From assembly GCA_020740775.1 (NCBI GenBank), contig JAHEWK010000012.1:186001-250000 (forward strand): 64,000 nucleotides of DNA. The letters run 5' to 3'. This document shows positions 45,355 through 56,091 of this stretch, one piece after another (the stretch's first letter is position 1; every line of letters begins with the position of its first letter). Origin of the DNA: Ilyonectria destructans (taxonomy: Eukaryota; Ascomycota; Sordariomycetes; Hypocreales; Nectriaceae). The notes under the pieces were generated by a model. The model had not been told where the DNA came from. It worked only from the letters and a program-made list of their open reading frames with translations, and did not search any database. The translations under genes and the position numbers were made by a program.

Positions 45355-46638
45355 ATGCCGACTAAGCCCGTCGTCATCATCGGCGCTGGAGTCGTCGGCC
45401 TGACTCTCGCTCACGGTCTCAAAAAGGTACTCAAGATTGCTTCTGTCTCACCTACACTGCAAACCTCTGCACTTTCGCTGTATTAATACCCACATGCGAA
45501 GGCTGGCATCCCATTCGAGGTTTACGAGCGCGACGAGCACATAACCGCCCGCGGCCAGGGCTGGGCCATCACTCTCCACTGGGTTCTGCCCTTCCTGAAG
45601 AAGCTCCTGTCGCAAGACGCCTTGCAAGGTGTCGATTCCGTGCAGGTGGACCCTGACGTCGACCACCACGGTGACGGAAACTTCATCTTCATCAACCTCG
45701 AGACACTCGAGCCCAAGTTCCGCATCCCGCCCAACGAGCGCCGGCGCGTCAACCGCGAGAAGCTGAGGAACGTCCTCCTGCAAGAGGTGGGTGATCGAGT
45801 GCGCTGGGGCAAGCGCCTTACGGCAATCGAGGAGGATGATGATGGTGTCGTCGCCGTGTTCGCCGATGGTACGAGGGCAGAGGGTGCCGTGCTCGTCGGC
45901 GCAGAGGGAAGCAACTCACGAACGCGGAAATTCCTCGCTCCCGAGACGTATCGTAACACACAATTACCTGTGCGCTTCGTCGGTTCAGCCGTAGATTTTA
46001 CGCCAGACGAGGTCAAGCCCCTGAGACAAGTCGATCCCCTGCTGTTCCAAGGGTGCCACCCTGTGAGCGGCAACTTCCTCTGGGTCAGCATGCTCGACAC
46101 CCCGGCAGCCAACGGCACCAAGGGGACCGATGACGAGCGATATCGCGTGCAGATCAACGTCTCTTGGCCTGTCAAGACACCCGATGATGAGGTGAAGCCC
46201 ACCGATGCAGAGCGACTGGCGGATATGAAGCGGCGCGCTGAAGAGTTCCACCCCGTGCTGCGCGATGCCGTCCATGCGATCCCAGAAGGGTCTGAGATCC
46301 TGGAGATTGTGTTGCAAGACTGGCCTTGTCTCGACTGGGATAATCACGGTGGGAGGATTACCCTCATGGGTGACGCAGCGCACGCCATGACCATGTATCG
46401 AGGCGAAGCTGCGAACCATGGTATTCTGGATGCGTATCGGCTATGGGAGAAACTAGATGGGATATACAACAAAGAGGTGGAGCTCAAAGTAGGAATCGAT
46501 GAGTATGAGGCCGAGTTGAGAGAGAGGACGAGCACGGCGGTGCTGTTGAGCCGACAGGCGTGTCTGGATGCGCATGACTGGGCCGGCCTGAACGAGAATT
46601 CGGCGGTGTTGAAGCGACGGGCAATTACTGGTGTTTGA
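45355..46638 (+). CDS. FAD-dependent monooxygenase 2
   Basis: Predicted class A flavin hydroxylase distinct from the one at 39827. Two exons, 45355-45426 and 45502-46638, with a 75 bp GTACTC...GAAG intron; 402 residues. The FAD Rossmann motif GAGVVG is at 10-15, directly before the splice. A GAEGSNSRTRK motif (DG-type position) lies near 170-180, and LMGDAAHAMTMYRGEAANHGILDA (GD motif, about 312-335) is intact. The RGEAANHGI form is typical of fungal monooxygenases in secondary metabolism and phenolic degradation. It ends the right side of the cluster and is divergent from the esterase. Two different hydroxylases in one cluster suggest sequential oxygenations of one substrate. Confidence 0.9.
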
Positions 46639-48104
46639 GAAATTGCGGAGAGCAATGTTGGAGGATCTCACAGGTTGAATATATCCCTTGCATGTTTTCT
46701 GGCGGTTGCCGTCATAGTCTCACCTCAAATAACGGTGTCTCACGGTGTCTCACTGGTATAACAACAGAAGTCAACAAACATGACATCCAGTTCTTGCAGC
46801 AATGCCATACCGCCTCCCGCCTCTCCCGGCCGTGTCTTCGAAAACGCTGGGCTAATTTAGGAAGCTGGTTCGTGATGCATACCGTGATGCATACGGGACC
46901 GGGTTCCCCTCAATCGCGAAAGTCGCTAGACGCCGGGTGGAAACTGCCAGTTGCTGGGTGGCAACCCTCATACGAGAGAGCGCTGCTGACTCAACCCTCA
47001 AAGGAGTCTGTTATTCCCCGATCGGCCGCTTATGTGGGGAGATTGGGCTCGGTCTGGTGCTGACTCGGTGCCTGGGTCTAGCCCAAGACGATTTGGAGCA
47101 ATGTCACGATGTGAGCCCCGTGCTAAGCGTGGGAGGCATGCAGAGACCTATTGGACGGCTCGCGGCGAGTGTGATAGAGGCTGCGGTAGTCGTTCGCACG
47201 GCACAGGGCCTATCCCGTAGGGCTGCCACTGGGGCGCCCAATATCTAATGTCTCAGTGCCTCTTTGGCTTGCGGCTGTTCTTTCTTAACTAGATTCGGAA
47301 GCCAGGCCTGAAAACTGGCGTCACCGCATCCTGGGGCGTCCAAGGCGGACCGGACGGGGATGTGATCACCACCAAAACACGCCGGTTCTGTCGGCTTGCG
47401 GAGAGATCAAACGACATCCTTGCAGCCAAGCGCCTGCGCCTGAAAACTCGCTGACTTGACCAGCGCCAACCAGCCTATCACGGCTCCTCTGGGCGCAATA
47501 CTATGGGCCGAGGCTTCCGCCCTGTCGGGCTTGGCCCATGAGCTGACATTGCGAAGGGGTCCGTTAAGCGGTTTGCGGTTAGGATGCTCGACGGGATGAG
47601 CACGGAGTAAGACGGATCTTGGCTCCTTTGGGACGTCTTCTGGGGTCTTATTTGCAGAATACGAACTAGACGGCGCGCTAGCGGAACACGAGCCCGTAAT
47701 AATCTTCTGTCATTCAGGTTACAAGAAGGCTGAGTCCCTCTCAGCCTTAAGCTTGACGAGCGAAGAAGGTCTTCGTGTAGAATCCTCGCCTCACGCAATA
47801 GGGGCAGCCTGAGACGGCCTTGGTTTCGTATCGTGCAGTCTGCTGAGAAGCCCGGATGAGGCAAAACCAGCGCTAGCGACTTGGCTACTCGGCCGTATCT
47901 GCTTTTAGCCACTCGTTCATCTCGTCTTGCCGCCATTCGACTCGCCGCCGCCAGCGCCTGCTGACCAAAGGAGAGGGTCTTGATTTCCCTCGCTGCTCGC
48001 ACATTGCCGCAATTCTTTTTTCCTTTTCTTGCTCGCATTTGTTCCAGAAAAGCCCGCTGTGTGCGCACTGTCACTCGTTCCAGTCGTTCCAGCCGTTCCC
48101 AATC
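46639..48104. other. intergenic region between cluster and glucanase
   Basis: No gene is supported in about 1.47 kb. A 311-codon minus-strand frame (47478-48413) overlaps the glucanase exons antisense and has Arg/Ser-rich shadow composition, so it is rejected. The last few hundred bases form the glucanase promoter and a CT-rich leader. Confidence 0.6.
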
Positions 48105-49656
48105 ATGCATACCCGCGCAAGTCTTTTCGCCGGCCTGGCTCTTGTGTCCAGCGCCTTGGGCAGAGTGAAATACGTGGTGTGTAGATGCCATCATCCATGC
48201 CGTCCCGGACAAGATGACTAACCCACCGCTGTGAAAGGGCGTCGCCATTCCTGGCTTTGACTTTGGCTGTGACATTGATGTACGATATTCCCCTGTTCCT
48301 TGCGCAGATCTAGTCGCTGACCTGAACAACAGGGCAGCTGTCCGCTGAATGACATCGTCAACCCCCCTTTGCCTGAGCTTGGGGGAGGCGACGGCCCGGC
48401 ACAGATGACGCATTTTGTCGAGAATGACGGCTTCAATGTTTTCCGTCTTCGTGAGTCTCCCGTTTGACCACTGCAGGCGTCCCTTCTCTGACTCGATGCA
48501 AAGCCACTTCGTGGCAGTACATCGTCAACAGCGTCCTCGGCGACCTGGATACGAACAACTTTGGCTATTACGACAAACTCATGCAAGCCTGTCTCGGCAC
48601 GGGCGCCTACTGCATGATTGATCTGCACAACTTCGCACGATTTGACGACGGCATCATCGGTCAGGGAGGACCTTCAAACGAGGTCTACGCCGATCTCTGG
48701 ACCCAACTCGCCCACAAGTATGCCAAGGAGGACAGGGTCATCTTCGGCCTCATGAACGAGCCCCACGACCTGGACATCAACCTCTGGGCAGACTCCTGCC
48801 AGGCGGCCGTCACCGCCATCCGAAAGGCCGGCGCCAAGGACCAGATGATTCTCCTCCCCGGCACCAACTTTGCGAGTGCCGAGACCTTCGTGTCGACTGG
48901 CAGTGCCGATGCCCTCGGCGCTGTTTCGAACCCTGACGGTAGCAAGGACGGCCTTTACCTGGATCTCCACAAGTACTTGGATGAGAACAACTCGGGAACC
49001 TTTTCCGAATGCACTACGGACAACGTGGCGGGTTTCACAACCATTGCTACGTGGTTGAGGAAGAACAAGCGCAAGGCCATGATCTCGGAATCGGGAGCAT
49101 CCATGGACCCTTCGGTAAGTGATTTGCACCTGTCCCTGTAGACAATCAGACTAACGACTCGAAGTGTATGGAGAAGTTCTGCACCCAGAACAAGTTCATC
49201 GCCGACAACTCCGACGTGTTCGAGGGCTTCGTTGCTTGGGGAGCCGGCAGCTTCGGCTTCGACTACGTCTTGACCCTCACGCCATCGGGCTCACCTGGCG
49301 ATTACACCGACAACAAGCTGATGAAGCAGTGCGTCATCGCTCCGTTCCTCAAGGACGCGCCCGAGGAGACTTCGACCTCGACCAAGGCGACTCGCACCAA
49401 GACCTCGCAATCCAAGACATCGGAAGCGACCTCGACGGGCACTCATAAATCGGCCGAGTCTACCCAGCGGGTATTCAAGGAGGAGACGACCGCTGCGGCG
49501 CCGTCCTCAACCGCAACTGAGCCCCCGACGAGCAATGCAGCAACGTCGGACGACAGTTCAGACGACAAGTCGGCTGGTGCTCGAACCCAGGTTGTCACGG
49601 GAGGCCTACTGTTCGCAGCCATTACGCTATTTCACACCGGGCTGCGCTTCTTTTAA
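48105..49656 (+). CDS. GPI-anchored GH5 endoglucanase
   Basis: Predicted secreted, cell-surface glycoside hydrolase family 5 enzyme acting on beta-glucan or cellulose. Five exons: 48105-48176, 48238-48279, 48333-48450, 48504-49114 and 49165-49656; 444 residues. A signal peptide (MHTRASLFAGLALVSSALG) precedes the barrel, which begins GVAIPGFDFGCDID. The acid/base glutamate lies in GLMNEPHD (about 160) and the nucleophile glutamate in MISESGAS (about 274). AYCMIDLHNFARFD and AGSFGFDYVLTLTP fit GH5 cellulases. After residue 345 comes a Ser/Thr-rich stalk. It ends in a short hydrophobic helix (VVTGGLLFAAITLFHTGLRFF), which marks a GPI-anchor signal. A wall-anchored enzyme could act on plant or own-wall glucans. 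Confidence 0.9.
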
Positions 49657-49968
49657 TTGACTTGAACATACTTCTAGAAGCTGGACGGAGCATATTACAC
49701 TAATTTACGTAGACAAATTATAGAATAATACATACATGACGCATCAGGCCAGCATTTGTATTACGGTCAAATAGTATCTCTTTCTATCGGGGCTGCGAGC
49801 CGCTAACTCGTTGAATGTACACAGACGGAGTTAGCAGCTTCGTTGACGGTTTAAGCATGCAGTGTTGTCGCTTCCGCTACTATTTTACTCAGCGTGGCGA
49901 CTGGCTACCACCGGGGTAAATCTGGATAATATCCACCGTGTTTCATTGACAAAGCCAGACATCTGCAT
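49657..49968. other. convergent 3' region
   Basis: A 312 bp stretch between the stops of two convergent genes. It is AT-rich around 49690-49740 as expected for terminators, and nothing else is seen. Confidence 0.6.
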
Positions 49969-52272
49969 CTAGTGCTCACAAAAACTATACTCTACTGCTT
50001 CCCACTGACCTCTCGCGTCGTCCTGGAAGGCACTTCGAGCATCCATCAACTTCAAACGATGTTCTTTGGCTTCTTCGAGGCTCATCGGCACCGCATCGCT
50101 AAACTCCTTCCGCACAATATTCATGAGCTCTGCCGGAAGACCGGGCTTTCCCTTGCCGGCTTCTTCCAAGCCAGGGTGACCCGGAGCTTTCTCAAGGACG
50201 AGCTGGGCAATGGCCGGAGGGACCTTTTCGGAGTCGTCATTGCTAAGCTTGTCGAATGTGTGCTCCATCCACCAGCTTTGCTGCTGAGGGGGCACATTTG
50301 CGGTGCTGATGATCCGAGTGAGAGGGTCCACCAGCCACAGGGCAATGAAACGGCGGTGGCCGGGTTTCGTTTCGTCCTTGAGTCCGAAATGGGATACTCG
50401 GTGCTGGAACACGTTTGGAAAGGCCAGAAGCCTCCCCTCCTTCGTCTCAACGCTGCCGTAGCTCTGGAGGCAAGAGCCGCCTCGGAGCGTGGCGCCGTAT
50501 ACCTGTTCCATCCAACCGAAAGAGTCTTGCCCAACTTCCCAGTCGTCCTGGTAGCTGCTGGTTTGCATCCGGAATTGCAGATGGCTGGGCGTGACGTTCT
50601 CCGAGTCCAGGTAGTACAGAGCGGTACCGACGATGTGCTCATTCATCTGGCCCTCCACGTGCCAACCGCCAGGAGGAAACTCGGGCTTCCCAGGCCCGAT
50701 CTCGATGGAAGCCATTTTCACAATGACTTGGAGGCCGTCAAACTGCTCGCGAAGAGAAGCGCCGGGTTTGACCCCATACTCCCAGGCTTTGAACTTGGGA
50801 GCCTTGGGCTGGACTGGCTCTCGGGTCTTGTACCAGTGGACTTGCTTGGGTGTTCCGGAGTAATACTGGCCATATTCATCCCGCGCTTCAACGTGCTCCT
50901 CATCGGACTCGTCTTCGGACACGTCGGATCCAGACACTGACACGGATCCCTCTGAACCCTCCTTCTCTTTCGGTGGCATTTCCACCTCATCAAACCGTGG
51001 GGTCCAGTTTGCCTCGTTTTCGTCGCTAAATCCTCGGGGTCAGCAATCGCCTCACACTCAGAAAAGATTATATGCCTACTCTGGGTTGTCTGGCCGTGGG
51101 AAACGCGGCTCTGTTCTACCACCGCCCTCCAGCTCATAATTACGGTACTGTGCCAAGCAGAGGTCCCAAGCAGGCAGGGATTTCTCAATCAGCTTCTCGA
51201 TGGTACCGTATATGTCCTGGTACTTGACGGGGTGGAGGTTATTGATGTAGCTCGTGAATTTGACACTGCCGTCGTCCTGGAACTTGACATTGGCAGGGAG
51301 CCATTGATACTTGGGCGACCAGAACGTGGGGTCGACTTCGCTACCACCAATATTGCCGCCGTAGCGGGGACGATACTTCTTGATCTCGGGTTCGGGCTCG
51401 AGCTGAGGAATGACATCTCCCTTGCCAGCCCATTTGTCAATAGCATCCTCAACGCCGACAACTTCATCGGCAAATACTCGTGTCCTGCCATAGACGAGCG
51501 GGTACATAGAAGGATGAACGAGGTCTTGGACAATCTCATTGGTACGGGGATGCCAGTCTGGATTGTCCTTTTGGTCCTCCTCCAACCTGCAAAAAGCAGC
51601 ACGGAGGGCATTGTGCAGCGATTCGTCCACCACGGTGTCCGATTTGGCCATCGACGCGCAAGCATCCAGTGTTGGAATCAAGCCTGTCTTCTTGAAATAT
51701 TCCGCTTTGGCACGTAGCTCCTTGATGCACTGTGACGATATTAGCTAATGGGTCGGCTTCACGCAAGGGAGTAGAGCTTTTACGTAGTCGAGGCACCCTC
51801 TGTCTAGAATGGACTTGAGGGGTTTCCGGCCATCCCAACCGGTTTGCCCATGAGCGTCAGATCCTTTGATAATCTCTTCGTGCATCTTTGTGGCTGAAAA
51901 ACTAAGGGCTTCCTCGATCCACTTTTCGGCAATGGCATCGTCAAAAACCTTGACGTGGAAGTCGGGTTTGTCAGAGAGGCGATCCATGATGGTCATCATT
52001 GCAACCTCTCGGATGAGAAGCATTTCAGAATCGGAGCCAAAGCAATTTCCATGGATTCCCATGGGATAGATGTTCAGGCGATTACCTCTAGCCTCGTTTT
52101 GGCCATGATAGCGGAGGTCAAGGCCGAGTCCCGGATATGCGGGCATGTTGATGGGTTTGGTGGAGTGAAATTGAAAGTGCTGAGCGCAGGTCCTTCTGAA
52201 AAGGACGTTCTTGAATCGAGCAATGCGTCTACACGTTGAGCCTGCATCGGAACCAAATTGACGAGAAAACAT
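49969..52272 (-). CDS. DUF4246 family protein, putative Fe(II)-dependent oxygenase-like
   Basis: Three exons, 51784-52272, 51080-51729 and 49969-51025, with introns of 54 bp each; 731 residues from ATG 52272. A later ATG at 52146 (MPAYPGLGLDL) fits the usual family start and would give 689 residues. The extra N-terminal 42 residues are rich in Arg and could be a mitochondrial presequence or untranslated. The sequence matches the fungal DUF4246 family (FSATKMHEEIIKGSD, PSMYPLVYGRTRVF, SYINNLHPVKYQDIYGTIEKL). The C-terminal half has GGWHVEGQMNEH (His about 502, Glu about 504), NVFQHRVSHF (His about 588) and GHRRFIALWLVDP. That is an H-x-E...H...R order like 2-oxoglutarate/Fe(II) double-stranded beta-helix enzymes. 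The reaction is unknown. It is the left neighbour, same strand, of the duplicated peptide gene. Confidence 0.85.
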
Positions 52273-53109
52273 CGCTTTAAGTACTCCTCGTCAAGGAGGT
52301 GTTGGGTCTACACGCTGCGATCCAACGTGATTTGGCGTGACGGGAGATATCGCGAAGTCACATGACAGCACGTATCAAGCCTAGGCAGCACAGGGCAAGC
52401 AAAGCGTTCAACTCCAGGCAGAGGCGAACGGTCCAGATTCATTGGGAAATGGCCGATCAATCCTTGCATGTTTAAGCCAACGCTCGTTTTCATTGGAAAC
52501 GTCTGCCTAGCAGGATCCATCTGCCCCAGGCATAACCACCCCACATTTGTCACTTGGAGTCATGGTCAGTCTTCAATCACAAATTAATTCATTATCGCGA
52601 ATCTAACTTCACATCGTCCTTTGAATTTGTAGTTTTACAACGTTTCTTTCTTCTCTTATCGTAGAGATTCCCGCCGGTGGGTGAGGAAACTTGATTTGTG
52701 GTATTTGGTGAAGTCATTGCACACATCTCCCTGGCTCGAGCCGTGGTCCAGAGACGGATTCATACGATTGCAAAGAGGAACTCAAGCGAAAGAACAAATG
52801 TAGACCAAGGTATCTGGCCATACTATTGGTTCCGGCTTATTAAGTGCTCTTGGTGTGGTGCTTGATTGTGTGCTATTTCCTGTTTATGCTCTATTGCGTT
52901 GCTTCAATCTATCCGATAGCATATGAATGAGACCAAGTTATCTTATGACAGAGAGAACACACGACACAATTTCCCCACGCCCATCGCATCGATCTTCGAA
53001 GGCATCGCGCTGTTTAGAAGCCTACACGCCAGTGAGTACCTTGCTTCCGTGCTTCAGCATAAAGATTATGCTTACCTTCAACTTGTCCCGCAAACTGCGT
53101 ACAAGCGCC
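52273..53109. other. intergenic region between DUF4246 gene and peptide gene
   Basis: No gene is seen in 837 bp. The part next to 52273 is the DUF4246 promoter; the part next to 53109 is the peptide gene 3' UTR. Read on the plus strand, two open frames cross the peptide gene and are shadows. Confidence 0.6.
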
Positions 53110-53364
53110 TTAATTGCAAAGTCGGCCTCTGCAGATCCATTCATCCCCAACCTTGGTGCAGGAGCACTGTCTCGCCTCAATCTTATCCCTCTTCACAACT
53201 GTGGCCTCGGGGATAACGTCCCTGGCGCACAATCGGCCCCTGCAGATCCACTCGTCGCCGACCTTGGTACACGAGCATTGTCTGGCCACAAGGTCGTTGT
53301 TTGGGGATGGCGCTGCCACAGCAAAGGCGGCAAACAAGGTGGCGGTAATCAGAGTGAACTTCAT
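53110..53364 (-). CDS. secreted precursor with two identical cysteine-rich peptide repeats
   Basis: Single-exon gene of 84 residues from ATG 53364, chosen because a clean signal peptide follows (MKFTLITATLFAAFAVAA). Residues 29-46 and 66-83 are the same 18-residue unit, QCSCTKVGDEWICRGRLC, with cysteines spaced CX1CX8CX4C. Each unit is preceded by Ala-Arg. The spacer contains Lys58-Arg59, a Kex2-type site. The DNA of the two units (53227-53280 and 53116-53169) differs in 9 of 18 codons, all synonymous, so the peptide sequence has been held constant since duplication. This suggests a precursor cut into small disulfide-bonded or modified peptides. Possible roles are signalling, effector activity or RiPP biosynthesis; none is proven. 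It lies between two putative oxygenase genes on the same strand. It does not match known mating-pheromone repeats. Confidence 0.82.
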   Translation of the reverse strand: MKFTLITATLFAAFAVAAPSPNNDLVARQCSCTKVGDEWICRGRLCARDVIPEATVVKRDKIEARQCSCTKVGDEWICRGRLCN

Positions 53365-54405
53365 TGTTGAGTAATTCGAGGATTGTAGTGAAGTTGTTGT
53401 TAAGGTGTAATGAACTGGTTGGGATGTGAATAACAAGACGAAGGTGAGACGACGCCCTATATTTATGTTAATATGCATTGGTTCCTTACGATATCTGCAT
53501 TTCTATCATAGTGGACCAACTACACATTTGGTCTATTTGTCCGTATGACCGACAGTCCGTCCAAAAGAACCTAGGGATTCCTCATGTAGCCAATGCCAGG
53601 GGCCGGATCTCGGTCGATAGTTGGCACTTTTGAGTGAGCGGCTGGGCGGCCGTGCCACCGAAGTGCAGGGCTATGCCACATACAGCAGGTCCAAGAACAG
53701 CAATCTACCAATAACACCATGCCATGGCTTCCCACTATGATTTCCCATGCAGATATTCATCCCAGCCAAGACTTTTCAACGATTTTGGGACTTCCGTACG
53801 ATTTTGGTCTTACGAAAGATGCATCAAGCGGTCACTAAGATAAAATAAGAAGGTTGCTTCTAGTAGCTAAGGATGGCCAGATTCTTCTGTATTCCAACTC
53901 TGGTGCACTTTCCTCTTCCGGATGATTCGTAAAATGTGACTAATGGGTCATTATATGCAAACCATCCCTGTGGAAAGATAAAACAAGGTTAAAAATAGAG
54001 TATCGGAAAGGATCATTGACAAATGGCCCCAGGATAAAGCAAACCATGTACTGAGATGCTGCAGTTTGGGGGTTCTTGGGGATTCTAGTAAAAGCTCGTA
54101 TTTGAACACCCGCCGGGTGTGCATCCCCAAATATCACAGACGACCTGACCAGAGTTGTCAGCCACCTGCCGAGGAGTCAACCCAACTCTCTGGAGCATTC
54201 GTCCTTCTCAACCTTCAGTCAGAAAAGTTACCTAGCATCAAGGCTGAGGAGATCGTTATGTTGGCGAAGATGAGGGGAATTCATGGTATGGCGTCAAATG
54301 CCCAAAATACGAATGAAAAAACTATCTATGACTCCATCAAGAGATATTTCTGACGCAAACCCACTCACCTACGGCGCTATGACTATGCGTGCACACCGAC
54401 ACAAA
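53365..54405. other. peptide gene promoter and PhyH 3' flank
   Basis: No gene is supported. Short frames near 53940-54350 lack features. A TATA-like element for the peptide gene lies at 53457-53466. Confidence 0.55.
53457..53466 (-). promoter_or_regulatory. TATA-like element of the peptide gene
   Basis: ATAAATATAG on the minus strand, about 93-102 bp upstream of the peptide start codon. It leaves room for a short leader. Spacing and composition fit a core promoter and support 53364 as the start. Confidence 0.5.
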
Positions 54406-55406
54406 TTACAATTTGCTAGAGACCCTCTCCTCCTTCTCCCCAGTTTCACGAGCAAATGTTGGCGGGTTGTAATCAACCGGCTGTTCCAGCCGCCGAATCA
54501 TCCTTCTAGTCGCTTTCTTCGGATTCATTCCATCGGCTGTCCACGCATTAGCAAGGGGAATATATTCACAATTTGTTAGCACTTACCATAGCCGATGAAG
54601 GGGAAAGCGCTTCGGTACCCCATCATGTCCACAATTTTCTTCGGAATCTCCCCCGATAGGGCTCGTCTGGGATCGACAGCTACCATCAAGTTGTCCAATG
54701 GGCGGATGTATGGCTGACAATACTGAATCGTTGCTGCATATCTGGGCATCGAGCTGCGGTTTGCGCCGCCAGAGTGCCACGTAGTCCCCAAGAAGTACAC
54801 GATGCTGCCGCGTGGGCATACAGCTGATACAGCCTCTTCTTCTTCTGGGATTCGATCGCTTCCCCACTTGTGGCTCCCTGGGATGATTCGCGTTGCGCCA
54901 TTCAACTCCGTGTAGTTGTCCAGCACAACCATTATGGCTGCCGTGACCGGAGGTCTTGGTCTTGGTAGGCGCGTGACGGCATCGTCGTGATGCAGCCTCT
55001 GGTTTCTTTCGCCAGGATTAATCACAATGGTCTCCATGATGTATATAAGATAGTCGTCATCCAGGAAGTACTCATTCATGGCCAGCACTTGAGGGAGAAC
55101 ACAAAACTTGTCAAAGACCCGGGTCTTTCCAAGAAGGGAGAAGATGCGATTCGTTTTGAAGCCATCAAACGCGTCGCGCCCCTTCTTGGGTGCGTTGCCG
55201 TGGAGCCTATCGATCTCAGCGATTGCCTCTAGCGCCTGTGCGTCCGTGAAGGCATTCGGGATCACCACGTAGCCATCCTTCAGAACCTGCTCGACGTGGG
55301 CTCGGTGTGTTGGGTCCGATGGCAAGGGCTTGGGTTTTCGCTGGTAGTATTCGCGAACCACAGGTTCCGCTGCTTGAGCATCTTCTTTTGCCTGGGCGGT
55401 TTTCAT
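54406..55406 (-). CDS. phytanoyl-CoA dioxygenase family (PhyH) oxygenase
   Basis: Predicted non-haem Fe(II)/2-oxoglutarate dioxygenase. Two exons, 54587-55406 and 54406-54536, with a 50 bp GTAAGT...ACAG intron; 316 residues from ATG 55406. The iron ligands are visible as the HxD motif in RLHHDDAV (about 140-145) and the distal His in LGTTWHSGGANRS (about 205-217). The Arg of NRSS is placed to bind 2-oxoglutarate. LDNYTELNGATRIIPGSHKWG is the usual core segment. The second exon gives the family ending (FIGYADGMNPKKA, VDYNPPTFARE). No targeting signal is obvious. Fungal members often act in secondary metabolism. It lies on the same strand as the duplicated peptide gene and the DUF4246 gene. Confidence 0.9.
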
Positions 55407-56091
55407 TGCGATAGATCCTGAGACGAGATCCTTGCTGTTGTGGAAATGTCAAGGAATTTTTATTTGGCGGTCGGTCTGAAGAGAGATATGGGAATAAAAT
55501 ACGCCCCTGAACACCCCGTGATACGTAAGCTGAGATAAGCCCCCGCGTTTTGAATGAGACGTAAGTTAAGTCGTCAGCGCTATTAGCCGAAGGGGCCGGA
55601 TGGCTTTCACCAACTCTCGTTATTTACATACAGTCTGAGATGCACCAAAACAGATTGGTTGTTGCACAAAATTGGCTGGTAGCTGACCGGATTTCAGTCA
55701 TCACAGATCAATTGAATACAATAATCTTGTAGACCTTGGTCGCCACCAGGAATACTGAAAAACTTCAGGTTGTTCCAACTGCCGGGCTCGAGATGCTGAC
55801 CGGGTGGGGTTTAGACTTTCAAGTTTCCTGGGATGCCACAGCACGTGCAGTGCCGATCTCTTTCAACAGCCTGACGAGATATGAGAGAAGTTTCAATATA
55901 TATTGCTCGATGTGATTTAATGACAATAAATTACCTAGTATGGTTAGGTTCGGTTCGCCTCATTGGGGAATCTAAAACATCTCTATTGAGCATGAATCTA
56001 CTTTCTATACGGTTTTCTCCGCAATGGCACACAATGTTATGGAACTGTAACCGCTATTCCCGCCTTCTAGATGCCAAAACTGCCGGCCGGT
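55407..56091. other. PhyH promoter and STAND gene 3' flank
   Basis: No gene is seen in 685 bp. Confidence 0.6.

Noticed and set aside
47478..48413. 311-codon minus-strand frame overlapping the GH5 start
   Set aside because: Arg/Ser-rich, no domain, antisense to exons 1-3 of a well-supported glucanase.
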